In this document: positions 54,476-64,000 of the stretch, piece after piece
Numbering within the stretch: the stretch's first letter is position 1
Layout of the letters: every line of letters begins with the position of its first letter
Assembly: GCF_034424525.1 (NCBI RefSeq)
Contig: NZ_CP139979.1
Location: 3,249,001 to 3,313,000, forward strand
Direction of reading: 5' to 3'
Source of the DNA: Sphingobium yanoikuyae
Lineage (GTDB): Bacteria; Pseudomonadota; Alphaproteobacteria; Sphingomonadales; Sphingomonadaceae
Length of the DNA stretch: 64,000 nucleotides
Notes under the pieces: model-generated
Seen by the model: only the letters and a program-made list of their open reading frames with translations
Database searches by the model: none
What the model was told of the DNA's origin: nothing
Translations under genes and position numbers: made by a program

Positions 54476-55708
54476 CTACACGTCAACAAGCGCCTTGAGT
54501 GCCGTATCGACATCTGCCAAATTCGCAATGTCAGGTCTGACTCCTGCCTCGACCAGCTTGCGCCCCTGCACATAGTCCTTCACGCTGTTCACGCAGTCGA
54601 GCGCGATGACCTTGCCTTCCCTGAGGTAGACGATCGAGAAGGCGCCGTCGGCGGACGTGCCGCGCATCACCGTCTGGTCGAAACCTGCGTTTATCCCGGC
54701 GGTCTGGAGCTTGAGATCATATTGGTTCGACCAGAACCAGGGGAAGGCGCGATAGGGCCGTTCGTCGCCGCAGATCGCCTTCGCCACGCAGGTCGCCATG
54801 TCATTGGCATTCTGGACCGATTCCACCCGCATCACCTGCCCGCCGGCAAAGTCGCAGGCGAAGGCGGCGCAGTCGCCGATGGCATAGATGTCGGGCAGCG
54901 AGGTCCGGCATCCGGCATCGACATCGACGCCATTGGCGCCCTTGGCCCCGGCACGGATCAGCGGCTCGACCGCCGGTATGATGCCAATACCCACGATGAC
55001 CGCCTGCGCGGGGATGCGCTCGCCATCCGCCATTCGCACCGCCGTCACCTGGCCGTCCGCCCCCTCCAGGCAATCGACCCTGGCATCCAGGCGCAGGTCG
55101 ACGCCATGGTCGCGATGGACCTGCTGGTAGAAGGCGGACAATTCCTCGCCCGCCACCCGCGCCAGCACGCGCGGCAACGCTTCCAGCAAAGTGACCTTGA
55201 GGCCCATCTTGCTCAGCACCGCGGCCGCCTCAAGCCCGATATAGCCGCCGCCGATGACCACGATCTCGCGCTTGCCCGCGTCGATTTCGGCCATCAGCGC
55301 GTCGCAGTCGGCGCGGGTCCGCACCGCATGCACGCCGGCCAGATTGGCGCCAGCGCAGCTCAGCCGGCGCGGATCGCCGCCGGTCGCCCAAATGAGCTTG
55401 CCATAGCCAAGGCTACGCCCGTCGGAGAGCGTCAGTTGCTTGCCGGCCGGATCGACCGCCGTCACTTCGGTGCCGAGCAGGAAGTTCACATCCTTTTCCG
55501 CCCAGAAAGCGGCCGGCCGGATCAGCAGCCGCTCGAACGCCTTTTCCCGCGCGAAATAATCCTTCGACAGCGGCGGCCGTTCATAGGGATATTCCGGCTC
55601 GCGGCCGATCACCATGATGGTCCCGGCAAATCCGTTCTGGCGCAGCGCGATCGCGCATTGCGCGCCGCCATGGCCGGCCCCGACGATGACAATATCTGCG
55701 CGGTCCAT
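54476..55708 (-). CDS. FAD-dependent oxidoreductase, ferredoxin-reductase-like
   Basis: The 410-residue flavoprotein starts at [20 protein letters not shown] with the FAD Rossmann motif and has [20 protein letters not shown] for NAD(P)H near 145-170 and [11 protein letters not shown] near 280. The order matches the reductases of dioxygenase and P450 systems (BphA4/RedA2 type), which move electrons from NADH to a ferredoxin. Neither ferredoxin nor oxygenase is nearby. It overlaps the end of the broken thiolase gene by one base, so both were probably one operon. Confidence 0.85.
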   Translation of the reverse strand: MDRADIVIVGAGHGGAQCAIALRQNGFAGTIMVIGREPEYPYERPPLSKDYFAREKAFERLLIRPAAFWAEKDVNFLLGTEVTAVDPAGKQLTLSDGRSLGYGKLIWATGGDPRRLSCAGANLAGVHAVRTRADCDALMAEIDAGKREIVVIGGGYIGLEAAAVLSKMGLKVTLLEALPRVLARVAGEELSAFYQQVHRDHGVDLRLDARVDCLEGADGQVTAVRMADGERIPAQAVIVGIGIIPAVEPLIRAGAKGANGVDVDAGCRTSLPDIYAIGDCAAFACDFAGGQVMRVESVQNANDMATCVAKAICGDERPYRAFPWFWSNQYDLKLQTAGINAGFDQTVMRGTSADGAFSIVYLREGKVIALDCVNSVKDYVQGRKLVEAGVRPDIANLADVDTALKALVDV

Positions 55709-56709
55709 CACACCCGCTCCAGCAGCAGGGCGAGGCCCTGGCCCACGCCGATGCACATGAAGGCCAGCGCATGGCGGCCGCCGGTCCGATGCAGTTGCTC
55801 GACCGCCGACAGGGCGATGCGCGCGCCCGACATGCCGAGCGGATGGCCGAGCGCAATCGCGCCGCCATTGGGATTGACGCGCGGGTCGAAGGGATCGACG
55901 GCCAGGTCGCGCAGCGTGGCGATCGCCTGGCTGGCAAAGGCCTCATTGAGTTCGATCACATCCAGTTGATCGACGGTCATGTCGTTACGGGCGAGCAGCT
56001 TGCGCGCCGCCTCGATCGGACCGGCGCCCATGATGCGGGGTGCGATGCCGGCCGCCGCCATGCCGATCACCCGAGCACGCGGCGTCAGGCCGTGCGTCAC
56101 CGCAGCCGCTTCCGACGCGACCAACATCGCCGCCGCCCCATCATTCAGGCCCGACGCATTGCCCGCCGTCACCGTGCCGTCGGCCTTCACTACCGGCTTC
56201 AGCTTCGCCAGCGCCTCCAGGCTGGTGGCGCGCAGATGCTCGTCCGCCTCGAACAGCAGCGGATCGCCCCTCTTCTGCGGGATCGAGACCGGCACGATCT
56301 CGGCAGCGAAGCGCCCGTTCGCCTGCGCGCGTGCGGCCTTTTCCTGGCTGGCCAGGGCAAAGCGATCCTGCTCCTCGCGGCTGACGCCCCATTGTTCGGC
56401 GACATTCTCGCCAGTCTGGGGCATGGTATCGACGCCATAGGCGGCCTGCATCGCCGGATTGATGAAGCGCCAGCCGAGCGTCGTGTCTTCAATCTTCTGG
56501 TCGCGGCCAAAGGCGCTGCCGGCCTTGCCCAGCACATAGGGCGCGCGGGTCATGCTCTCGGCGCCACCGGCGATCAGGAAATCGGCGTCGCCGCTGCGGA
56601 TCGCCTGCGCCGCCATGCCCAGCGCATTGAGGCCGGAGCTGCAAAGCCGATTGACGGTCACGCCCGGCACGGCCTCACCCATGCCCGCCAGCAGCACCGC
56701 CATGCGCGC
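55708..56709 (-). pseudogene. Thiolase (beta-ketoadipyl/acetyl-CoA acyltransferase) lacking its N-terminus
   Basis: About 333 residues remain, from ARMAVLLAGMGEAVPG to the end. The nucleophile Cys in VNRLCSSGLNALG, the His in [13 protein letters not shown] and the Cys in [15 protein letters not shown] are kept. Full PcaF/PaaJ-type enzymes have about 65 further N-terminal residues that form the first core strands. Here, upstream of 56709, the sequence belongs to the MscS gene in another frame. Any start would be in that foreign sequence, so activity is unlikely. Confidence 0.85.
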
Positions 56710-57724
56710 GCAGATAGGCCAGCACATAGGCGCGAAAGGTGCCGATGTTGGTCAGCCGCCGACCATCCAGCCTGTTGCCCGCTGCATGATCCCCATTCCA
56801 GCGCGAGAGATCATCCTGCTTGTCGTGCAGATAGGTCCGGAGCAGGCCGAAGCGCGCGACCGCCGCCAACCCTGCCTCATCGAGAAACCCGACGCTGTTC
56901 TGGTCGATCACCAGCGCCCGCATGATCCGGCGGCCGCCCGATTCCTGCATCCCGCGCCAGTTGCGAAAACTCTCGCTGATCAGCCTGTGCGTCGGGATGG
57001 TGGTGATGGTGCGATCGAAATTCTGGACCTTCACCGTGTGCAGCGCGATGTCGATCACGTCGCCATTGGCGTCGAGTTGCGGCATCTCGATCCAGTCGCC
57101 CACCCGGACCATGTCGTTGGAGCCGATCTGGACGGATGCGACCAGCGACAGGATCGTGTCCTTGAACACCAGCATCAGCACGGCCGCCATCGCCCCCAGC
57201 CCCGACAATAGCAGCAAGGGCGACTGGTCCATCAGCGCCGCGATCATCAGGATGCTCGCCGCGCCATAGACCAGCAGCTTGGCCACCTGGACATAGCCCT
57301 TGATCGGCCGGTTCGCAGCGTCAGGGCGGCGCTGATACAGATCGTTGCCGAGCGTCAGCAGGCCGCTCAAGGCGATGGCCAAGGTCAGGATGATGAAGGC
57401 GGCGCACAGGCTGGCGATGAAGCCGGCGAGCCGCACCGGCAGATGCGGGACGGCGGCGACGCCCGACTGGATGATGAGCGCCGGCACGATGTTGGACAGG
57501 CGCGCGACGACGGCGCCGATATGCGCGGCCTCGACCCGGAACGGCAGGTGATCGATCAGCCGCAGCAACAGGGCCAGGACGATACGCTTGGCCACCCAGT
57601 TGGCCGCCCAGGCGAATGCGCCAAGCAGCAGCAATCCCGTCACGGCCTGCAACCAGACATTGTCGACATAGCCGCGGGTCAGGATCTGGAGGCTGTCCGA
57701 CGCGATGTAGAGCTGACTGATCAT
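56675..57724 (-). pseudogene. MscS/YbdG-type mechanosensitive channel lacking its C-terminus
   Basis: The 349-codon frame has membrane segments in its first 200 residues and the conserved MscS block (DTILSLVASVQIGSNDMVRV, then GDWIEMPQLDANGDVIDIAL and TTIPTHRLISESFRNW). The family homology is clear up to LTNIGTFRAYVLAYLRAH. Relatives such as E. coli YbdG (about 415 residues) then continue some 65 residues. Here the frame enters thiolase DNA and ends within ten codons. It lies last in the ectoine cluster, where it would release osmolytes on dilution stress. Partial function cannot be excluded. Confidence 0.8.
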
Positions 57725-59055
57725 GCGGCACGCTCCCGTCCGAACGGATCGTCATGGAGCGACCGGCCTGCCGTTTCCGGCATGAAGCGCAGCGCTATCA
57801 GGCCGATGATGCAGGCCGCCATCATGTAGAAGGCCGGCATGAGTTCATTGCCGGTCATGCCGATCAGCGCGCTGCCGATCGCCGGCGCGGTGCCGCCGAA
57901 CAGCGAGGTCGACAGATTATAGGCGATCGCGAAGCCGGCGAAGCGCGCGGCGGTGGGGAACAGCGCCGGGAAGGTCGCCGAAATCGTCGACAGTTGCGGC
58001 ACATAGAGCAGGCCGAGCAGGACAAAGCCGATGATCGCGCCGACCAGGCCCGTCGCCATCAGCATGTAGAGCGGCACCACCGCGACCAGCAGGCCGATCA
58101 GCGACAGCCGCCACATCGGACGCCTACCCACCCGATCGGACATATGGCCGGCGATCGGCAGGAAGATCATCATGAAGAGCATGCCGATGATCGGCACCAC
58201 CAGCGCCTCGTCCGGAGACAGGCCGATGCGGCGCTGCAAATAGGTCGGCATGTAGCTGAGCAGCGTATAATTGACGACGTTGAGCGCCACGACCAGCCCG
58301 CCCACGACCAGCATCGGCCGCTTATGATCACGCAGCAGCCGGGAAAGGGACGGCGATCCACTGCCTTCGGCCGCCTGCTCGCGAAAGACCGGCGTGTCCT
58401 CCATCCTCGACCGCAGATACATGCCGATGAGGCCCATGGGCGCGGCCACCAGGAAGGGAATGCGCCAGCCCCAGGCATGCATGACCGCGTCCCCCAGCAG
58501 CAGCGAAAAGCCCAGCATCAGCGCCGCGCCGAAGGAGAAGCCGGCGAGCGTGCCGAACTCCAGGAAGCTGCCATAGAAGCCGCGCCGCTCGTCGGGCGCA
58601 TATTCGGCCATGAAGGTCGCGGCCCCGCCATATTCGCCGCCAGTCGAAAAACCTTGCACCATGCGCAGGATGATGAGCAGCGCGGGCGCCGCCCAGCCAA
58701 TCTGCGCATAGGAAGGGATGAGGCCGACGGCCAGCGTCGCGCCCGACATCAGCAAGATGGTCAGCGCGAGCACCGACTTGCGCCCCAGCCGGTCACCCAG
58801 CGGTCCCCAGAACAAGCCACCCAATGGCCGGACGAGGAAGGAAATGGCAAAGGTCGCCAGCGCGAACAAAATGGCATCGTCCACCGCGCCGGGAAAGAGC
58901 GCGGCGGAAATATAGGTCACGCCATAGGCATAGATGCCATAGTCGAACCATTCGGTGGCATTGCCCAGCGCCGACGCGGCGATGGCCCGGCGCAAGGTGG
59001 CCTTGTCGGCCTGCATCGGGGCAGCAGCGGTGGCAGGAACGGCGGAAGCGGTCAT
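57721..59055 (-). CDS. MFS transporter, ProP/MHS-like osmolyte symporter
   Basis: The 444-residue protein has twelve membrane segments and metabolite:H+ symporter motifs (GNATEWFDYGIYAYGVTYIS near 33, GPLGDRLGRKSVLALTIL near 87, STGGEYGGAATFMAEYAPDE near 143). It is most like the ProP/betaine-carnitine group. Position in the ectoine cluster supports uptake of ectoine or other solutes. It overlaps both neighbours by four bases: its start overlaps the MFS stop and its stop overlaps the MscS start. No C-terminal coiled coil as in ProP is seen. Confidence 0.88.
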   Translation of the reverse strand: MTASAVPATAAAPMQADKATLRRAIAASALGNATEWFDYGIYAYGVTYISAALFPGAVDDAILFALATFAISFLVRPLGGLFWGPLGDRLGRKSVLALTILLMSGATLAVGLIPSYAQIGWAAPALLIILRMVQGFSTGGEYGGAATFMAEYAPDERRGFYGSFLEFGTLAGFSFGAALMLGFSLLLGDAVMHAWGWRIPFLVAAPMGLIGMYLRSRMEDTPVFREQAAEGSGSPSLSRLLRDHKRPMLVVGGLVVALNVVNYTLLSYMPTYLQRRIGLSPDEALVVPIIGMLFMMIFLPIAGHMSDRVGRRPMWRLSLIGLLVAVVPLYMLMATGLVGAIIGFVLLGLLYVPQLSTISATFPALFPTAARFAGFAIAYNLSTSLFGGTAPAIGSALIGMTGNELMPAFYMMAACIIGLIALRFMPETAGRSLHDDPFGRERAA

Positions 59056-60287
59056 TCGGTCAGTCCGTCTACGGTATTGGGATCGAGCAGCGAGGCCACC
59101 GGCGTGGTGCGCGGCACGATCTGGAAGTCCTGCTGTTCGGGCACCGGCACGGGCGGGGTCGCCGTCTGGCGCCAGAGGCCGAAGGCCAGCGTCGCGCCGG
59201 CACACAGGGCAATGAAGAGAAAGAGGCCGCTCGTCGGCGCCAGGCTCATCAGCAGCGCAGCGCCGAGCGGACCGATCGCCGCGCCAACCGAATAGAGCAG
59301 CACCAGCCGCCCGCTCGCCGCGACCCGCTCGGTCGCCAGCAGCCGGTCGTTGCAGTGCGCGACGCAGAGCGGATAGAGGGCGAAGCTGAGGCCGCCGAAC
59401 AGGGCGCCAAGCGCCAGCAGCAGCGGGCCGCCCGACACCAGCATCGCCAGCGCCGTGCAGACCGCCAGCGTCGCGGCAAAGCAGCCGACGATCACCCGCC
59501 GCCGGTCGAGCCGGTCCGACAGGCGCCCCAGCGGCCATTGCAGCGCGACGCCGCCCAGGATGACGATCATCATGAAGCTGGCGGTCGCGCCAAGATCCAG
59601 CCCCAGCCGGCGCACATGCACCGCCGCCATGCCATAGAAGGCGCCCAGCATCAGCCCGGTCGCGACCGAGCCGACCGTGCCAAGCGGTGACGCGGCATAG
59701 AGGGCGCGGATGGTGAAGGCCTGCGCATCGACCGGCGCGGGGGCGCTGCTGCGGGTCAGACATAACGGGATGATGGCCAGGGAAATGAGAATGGAGGCGA
59801 TCTGGAACGGCACCGCCGGCAAGGCGCCGCTGGCGCCCAGCAGCAATTGCCCGACCGCCTGCCCCGAATAGAGGGCGACCATATAGGCTGCGAGCACGCT
59901 GCCGCGCGTTTCCGCCTCCGCCCGGTCGTTGAGCCAGCTTTCAAGGCAAATAAACACGCCCGCGACGCAGATGCCGTCGATCAGGCGCAGGCAGGCCCAG
60001 AAGAGCGGATATTGGACCAGCGCATAGGCCAATGTGCTGGCCGACAGCAGCGAGACAAAGGCGGCGAAGGCGCGGATATGCCCCACCTGTCGCACGATCG
60101 CTCCGGCCCGCAACGCGCCCACCACAAGTCCGCCGAAATAGGCGGTGGCGACCGCACCGATCGCCATCGTGCCTGCCCCTGCCCGCTCCAGCCGCAGGCC
60201 GATCAGCGTGGACAGGAAGCCGCTGCCCGCCATCAGCATGAAGATGGCGAGCAGCAGGCTGCGGACGGGGTGGATCGCGGCGAACAT
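59052..60287 (-). CDS. MFS transporter of the YcaD/sugar-efflux type
   Basis: The 411-residue protein has about twelve membrane segments. It begins MFAAIHPVRSLLLAIFMLMA and carries AVHVRRLGLDLGATASFMMI and GGVALQWPLGRLSDRLDRRR, typical of the YcaD/MFS_1 group. Its substrate is unknown. Its location between ask and the ProP-like gene points to movement of ectoine or a precursor. The start at 60287 leaves 20 bases after the aspartokinase stop. Confidence 0.8.
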   Translation of the reverse strand: MFAAIHPVRSLLLAIFMLMAGSGFLSTLIGLRLERAGAGTMAIGAVATAYFGGLVVGALRAGAIVRQVGHIRAFAAFVSLLSASTLAYALVQYPLFWACLRLIDGICVAGVFICLESWLNDRAEAETRGSVLAAYMVALYSGQAVGQLLLGASGALPAVPFQIASILISLAIIPLCLTRSSAPAPVDAQAFTIRALYAASPLGTVGSVATGLMLGAFYGMAAVHVRRLGLDLGATASFMMIVILGGVALQWPLGRLSDRLDRRRVIVGCFAATLAVCTALAMLVSGGPLLLALGALFGGLSFALYPLCVAHCNDRLLATERVAASGRLVLLYSVGAAIGPLGAALLMSLAPTSGLFLFIALCAGATLAFGLWRQTATPPVPVPEQQDFQIVPRTTPVASLLDPNTVDGLTE

Positions 60288-60306
60288 GGGGATGACCGGG
60301 AGCGGA

Positions 60307-61749
60307 TCAGGCCGCGCGCCGATCCTCCGCCGGTTCCGCCCCGTCCTCCACCAGGGCACGGTGCAGCGCGCCCACGGCGGTCTCATAATGATCGACATCG
60401 ACGATGAACTGCAGGTCGACATTGCGGATCTGGTGCTGCATCGCGACGATCGGCACATGGGCATCGGCCAGCGCCTGCAGGGCGTCGGGCACCAGCCCCG
60501 GCCGGGATATGTCGCTGCCGATGACCGACACGATCGCCACCGGCTGGGCCGATATGGCAGCGTCGGGATAGCGCGCCTGCAAATCGGCGATCACCCGCTT
60601 CACCGTCGCCGCATCGGCGGACAGATAATGGGTGATGGTGTTGGCGTTCGACGCCTTGCTGACGATCCAGGCGCCATGGCGGGCCAGCGCGTCCAATATC
60701 GCCGCGTCATAGCCTTTCACGCCGACCATATCCTGCTCGAAGAACATAAGCGCCTGCGCATGGCGCACGCCGGTGACGATCTCGACGCGCGGCGTGTCGG
60801 ACACATAGGCGCCGCAGATCAGCGTCCCGCCATCCTCCCGGTCGAATGTGTTGCGCACCCGCAGCGGAATGTCGGTCTGGCGCAGCCCCCGGCCGGCGCC
60901 GGGATGGATCGCCTCCATGCCCAGATTGGCAAGCTGGTCCGCCACATCATAATTGGTGCGGCCGATCTTGCGCGCCTTGTCCGTGCCGACCAGGCGCGGG
61001 TCGGCGCTCGACAGGTGGAACTCCTTGTGGATGATCGCCTCGCGCGCCTTGGTCAGCACGGCAATGCGCGAAAAGGTCATTTCCGAATAGCCACGGGCAT
61101 AAAGGCGCACCATGCCCTCGCTGCATCCGGCATAGCCGGTGACGATCGGCAGGGTGGTGGAAAGGTCGATCGGCGCGAACGCCTGGCCGATCCGGTCGTC
61201 CAGCTCGCGCATGTCCTGCTGGTCCCACAGGGTCAGGTCGACAAACTGCGCATTGACGCCCCGGTCGCGCAGCAGCAGCGCGGTCGAATGCGCGCTATGC
61301 GCTTCGCCGAGACCCGCCAGCAGTTCCCGCACCGTCACCAGTTGTTCCTTGACGCAGAAGCGACCATGGCTGCGCAGCCGCGCCAGATCGTCGAGACAGG
61401 CGGCGACCGCATCGATCCGCATGTCGACAAAGGCATTGGCCTCCGCCAGCCGGTCGGCGCGGACGAACATCGTCGCATTGCGCTCCTGCATGGCGCGGCG
61501 CACCGCCTCCATCGCCTGGCGCCAGCCGTCCGCATCCTCGTCCGCCACGAAACGGGCATAGACACCCGGCTCGCCGCTTTTCTTGTGCTCCAGCAGCAGG
61601 TCGGTCATGCCGGCATAGGCCGACACGACGAAGATGCGATGATAGAGGTCCGCGCCCTTGCGGCCGGCGATCAGCACATTGTCGAACAATGTCGCGGTCG
61701 CGGCCATGGATGTGCCGCCGATCTTCTCGACGCTATGCAGGCTGCTCAT
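60307..61749 (-). CDS. ask: Aspartate kinase of the ectoine cluster
   Basis: The 480-residue enzyme phosphorylates aspartate, the first step to diaminobutyrate and ectoine. The N-terminal kinase domain starts with VEKIGGTSMA, the family's Lys-X-Gly-Gly-Thr motif. A C-terminal ACT pair (about 330-470) follows: GVKGYDAAILDALARHGAWI and VAIVSVIGSDISRPG. Ectoine-linked Ask isoforms avoid feedback by lysine or threonine. It overlaps the ectD stop by four bases (ATGA), so supply of precursor is coupled to ectoine synthesis. Confidence 0.92.
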   Translation of the reverse strand: MSSLHSVEKIGGTSMAATATLFDNVLIAGRKGADLYHRIFVVSAYAGMTDLLLEHKKSGEPGVYARFVADEDADGWRQAMEAVRRAMQERNATMFVRADRLAEANAFVDMRIDAVAACLDDLARLRSHGRFCVKEQLVTVRELLAGLGEAHSAHSTALLLRDRGVNAQFVDLTLWDQQDMRELDDRIGQAFAPIDLSTTLPIVTGYAGCSEGMVRLYARGYSEMTFSRIAVLTKAREAIIHKEFHLSSADPRLVGTDKARKIGRTNYDVADQLANLGMEAIHPGAGRGLRQTDIPLRVRNTFDREDGGTLICGAYVSDTPRVEIVTGVRHAQALMFFEQDMVGVKGYDAAILDALARHGAWIVSKASNANTITHYLSADAATVKRVIADLQARYPDAAISAQPVAIVSVIGSDISRPGLVPDALQALADAHVPIVAMQHQIRNVDLQFIVDVDHYETAVGALHRALVEDGAEPAEDRRAA

Positions 61750-62666
61750 GCCAGCGCCTCCTGCATCAGGGGGCCGCTGATCGGCGTGATGACCGGCGGT
61801 TCGCCGCGCGCGGCGATGAACGCAGGGCGCGGCCGGTCGACACCAAAGGGCGCCTCCAGCCGGTTGGACACCGCATTATAGACCAGGAAGGCATTGGCGC
61901 GCGGGAATGGCGTGATGTTGCCGTTCGACCCGTGCATGATGTTGCAGTCGAAGATCACCACCGATCCGGGCTTGCCGGTCGGCGCGACGATGCCATGATG
62001 ATGCGCCAGTTCGGCCAGGCTGTCCTCGTCGGGAACGCCATATTCCTGGCGCTTGAGCGACTGGCGATAATGGTCCTCGGGCGTCTCGCCGACGCAGGTC
62101 AGATATTGGCGATGCGATCCGGGGATCAGCATCAGCGGGCCGTTATGCGGCGTGTTTTCGGCCAGCAGCACCGACATGGACAGCGCGCGCATGCGCGGCA
62201 TGCCATCCTCCACATGCCAGGTCTCGAAATCGCTGTGCCAGTAGAATTCCTTGCCCTGGAAACCGGGCTTATAATTGAGTCGTGACTGGTGGATATAGAC
62301 ATCGTCACCCAGCAGGAAGCGGGCCACGCCGACCAGGCGGCTGTCCGCCGCCAGCCGCTCGATCACCCGGCTCTGGGCATGGATGCGGAAGATGGAACGG
62401 ACTTCCTTGCCGCCCGGTTCGGTGATCACCGTTTCGGCTTCCAGCGCATCGGGATCAGCCAGCAGCTTGCGGGCCTCGTGCTGGAGGAAGGCGACTTCCG
62501 CGTCGGAGAAAATGTCTTCCAGCACCAGATAGCCGTCGCGCTCGAAGGCATCGGCCTGGTCGCGGCTGATCGGCGCGCCGGCGCTCCAGTCGGCATGGAC
62601 GACCGGATCGTGGCGCGGCAGGAATTCCGCCATGTCGGCATGGCGGGACGGGTAGAGGTCTTTCAT
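61746..62666 (-). CDS. ectD: Ectoine hydroxylase
   Basis: The 306-residue Fe(II)/2-oxoglutarate dioxygenase makes 5-hydroxyectoine. The iron site is YWHSDFETWHVEDGMPRMRA near 140 (His-X-Asp), and a distal His lies in FDCNIMHGSNGNITPF near 249. The N-terminal FLPRHDPVVHADWSAG and PGFQGKEFYWHSD are family marks. GGGGGAG lies just before the ATG. It follows ectC after a 176-base gap that includes a long hairpin. Confidence 0.95.
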   Translation of the reverse strand: MKDLYPSRHADMAEFLPRHDPVVHADWSAGAPISRDQADAFERDGYLVLEDIFSDAEVAFLQHEARKLLADPDALEAETVITEPGGKEVRSIFRIHAQSRVIERLAADSRLVGVARFLLGDDVYIHQSRLNYKPGFQGKEFYWHSDFETWHVEDGMPRMRALSMSVLLAENTPHNGPLMLIPGSHRQYLTCVGETPEDHYRQSLKRQEYGVPDEDSLAELAHHHGIVAPTGKPGSVVIFDCNIMHGSNGNITPFPRANAFLVYNAVSNRLEAPFGVDRPRPAFIAARGEPPVITPISGPLMQEALA

Positions 62667-62730
62667 GGGACTCCCCCTTTTTCAATCTAAGGTAATAAGG
62701 GCGTGGCTGGCTCAGGCAGCGCCCAAGCCA

Positions 62731-62766
62731 GAGCTTGATCCGTTCATACTGAACCGGATCAAGCTC
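62731..62766. repeat. Long hairpin between ectC and ectD
   Basis: GAGCTTGATCCG and CGGATCAAGCTC pair perfectly over 12 bases, with an inner pairing GTTCA/TGAAC, so an mRNA would form a 36-base hairpin. It lies 66 bases before ectD and may be a REP element or a processing or stability site that changes the ectC:ectD ratio. Confidence 0.75.
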
Positions 62767-62842
62767 CAATTTTCGTTGTTGTCCGCATTTTCCGAGTCAG
62801 CAGATGTGGCCATCTGCTTTGAAAATGCTGGAGCGTCACGCA

Positions 62843-63256
62843 TCAGTCGGCCAGCGCAGGCTCGCGCGCGGCGCTGATATCGGCGGGATAGGCGCCATTC
62901 TCGTCATGCACTTCCTTACCGGTGACCGGCGGATTGAAGGTGCAGGCGCACAATATGTCGGTTTCCGGCCGCACGATATGCTGGTCATGGGCATTGAGCG
63001 CATACATGACGCCGGGCGCCAGCTGATGGGTGATGCCGGTGCCCAGATCCTCGATCGTGCCGGTGCCCTTGAGCACGAGCACCGCCTCCAGATGGTTCTG
63101 GTAGTGCATGTGCAATTCCTCGCCCGCGTACATGGTGGTGACGTGGAAGGAAAAGCCCATATTGTCGTCCTTCAGCAGAAGGCGGGCACTTTCCCAGCCC
63201 TTGGACTTCACATTGCGGTCGGACTTGCGGATGTCCTGAAGCTTGCGAACGATCAT
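62843..63256 (-). CDS. ectC: Ectoine synthase
   Basis: The 137-residue cupin-fold enzyme cyclises N-gamma-acetyl-diaminobutyrate to ectoine. [40 protein letters not shown] and the metal and substrate segment [19 protein letters not shown] mark the family. GAGGAG lies before the ATG at 63256. Sixteen bases separate it from ectB. Length is standard. Confidence 0.95.
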   Translation of the reverse strand: MIVRKLQDIRKSDRNVKSKGWESARLLLKDDNMGFSFHVTTMYAGEELHMHYQNHLEAVLVLKGTGTIEDLGTGITHQLAPGVMYALNAHDQHIVRPETDILCACTFNPPVTGKEVHDENGAYPADISAAREPALAD

Positions 63257-63271
63257 GTCTGAAATCTCCTC

Positions 63272-64000
<729 letters not shown>

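Overview
The window looks like chromosome from a sphingomonad (Sphingobium or a close relative; alphaproteobacteria). The grounds are high GC with a strongly GC-ending third position, two large TonB-dependent receptors, CATTGCGAG-type intergenic hairpins, an rnd-lptC-lptA block, a DUF2083 short-chain acyl-CoA regulator and a rpoZ that starts at TTG. The genus is inferred from gene style; no database was searched.

Left part, about 1-13150: accessory DNA to the left of the 3' end of a tRNA-Gly(TCC) gene. It holds the tail of a DUF4357 protein, a PD-(D/E)XK/DUF4268 protein and HsdR (type I restriction), then small unrecognised genes, a serine resolvase, a gene cut off by a repeat, a 542-residue protein with a YaaW/DUF3944-like N-terminus, and a tyrosine integrase abutting the tRNA. 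A 243-bp inverted repeat with one mismatch (9581-9823 and 12921-13163) brackets the integrase and the 542-residue gene. Each copy carries the last bases of the tRNA gene and the integrase start. This is the most unusual structure in the window.

Middle, 13.3-54.2 kb: mostly core genome. In order: LysR regulator; ZnuD-like TonB receptor with a His-rich loop; Nudix-DUF47 fusion and PiT phosphate transporter; HTH/DUF2083 regulator; a putative glycosyltransferase; a second TonB receptor; a Gly-rich double cold-shock protein; RNase D-lptC-lptA; an Imm26-like orphan; an outer-membrane protein; phosphatase-kdsB-kpsF (Kdo supply) and a UDP-glucuronate-type epimerase; two FemAB/BioF2-like acyltransferases with a JmjC-like cupin; DUF962; a class A beta-lactamase-like serine hydrolase; ung and an ATP-grasp ligase; rpoZ; a phospholipase D/cardiolipin synthase; FUSC; an M20 peptidase; a two-component system; TauE; alanine dehydrogenase with a divergent Lrp regulator; a cyclophilin-like isomerase; tRNA-Ser(GGA).

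Right end, 54.2-64 kb: next to tRNA-Ser lie an AT-rich gap, a ferredoxin-reductase-like flavoprotein and a thiolase without its N-terminus. The thiolase is joined, apparently by a deletion, to a MscS/YbdG-type channel without its C-terminus. The channel belongs to an osmoprotection cluster on the minus strand running from the window edge leftward: ectB-ectC-ectD-ask-MFS-ProP-like transporter-mscS. It supplies ectoine and hydroxyectoine, with osmolyte transport and pressure release. Several palindromic intergenic elements and candidate operators are also listed.
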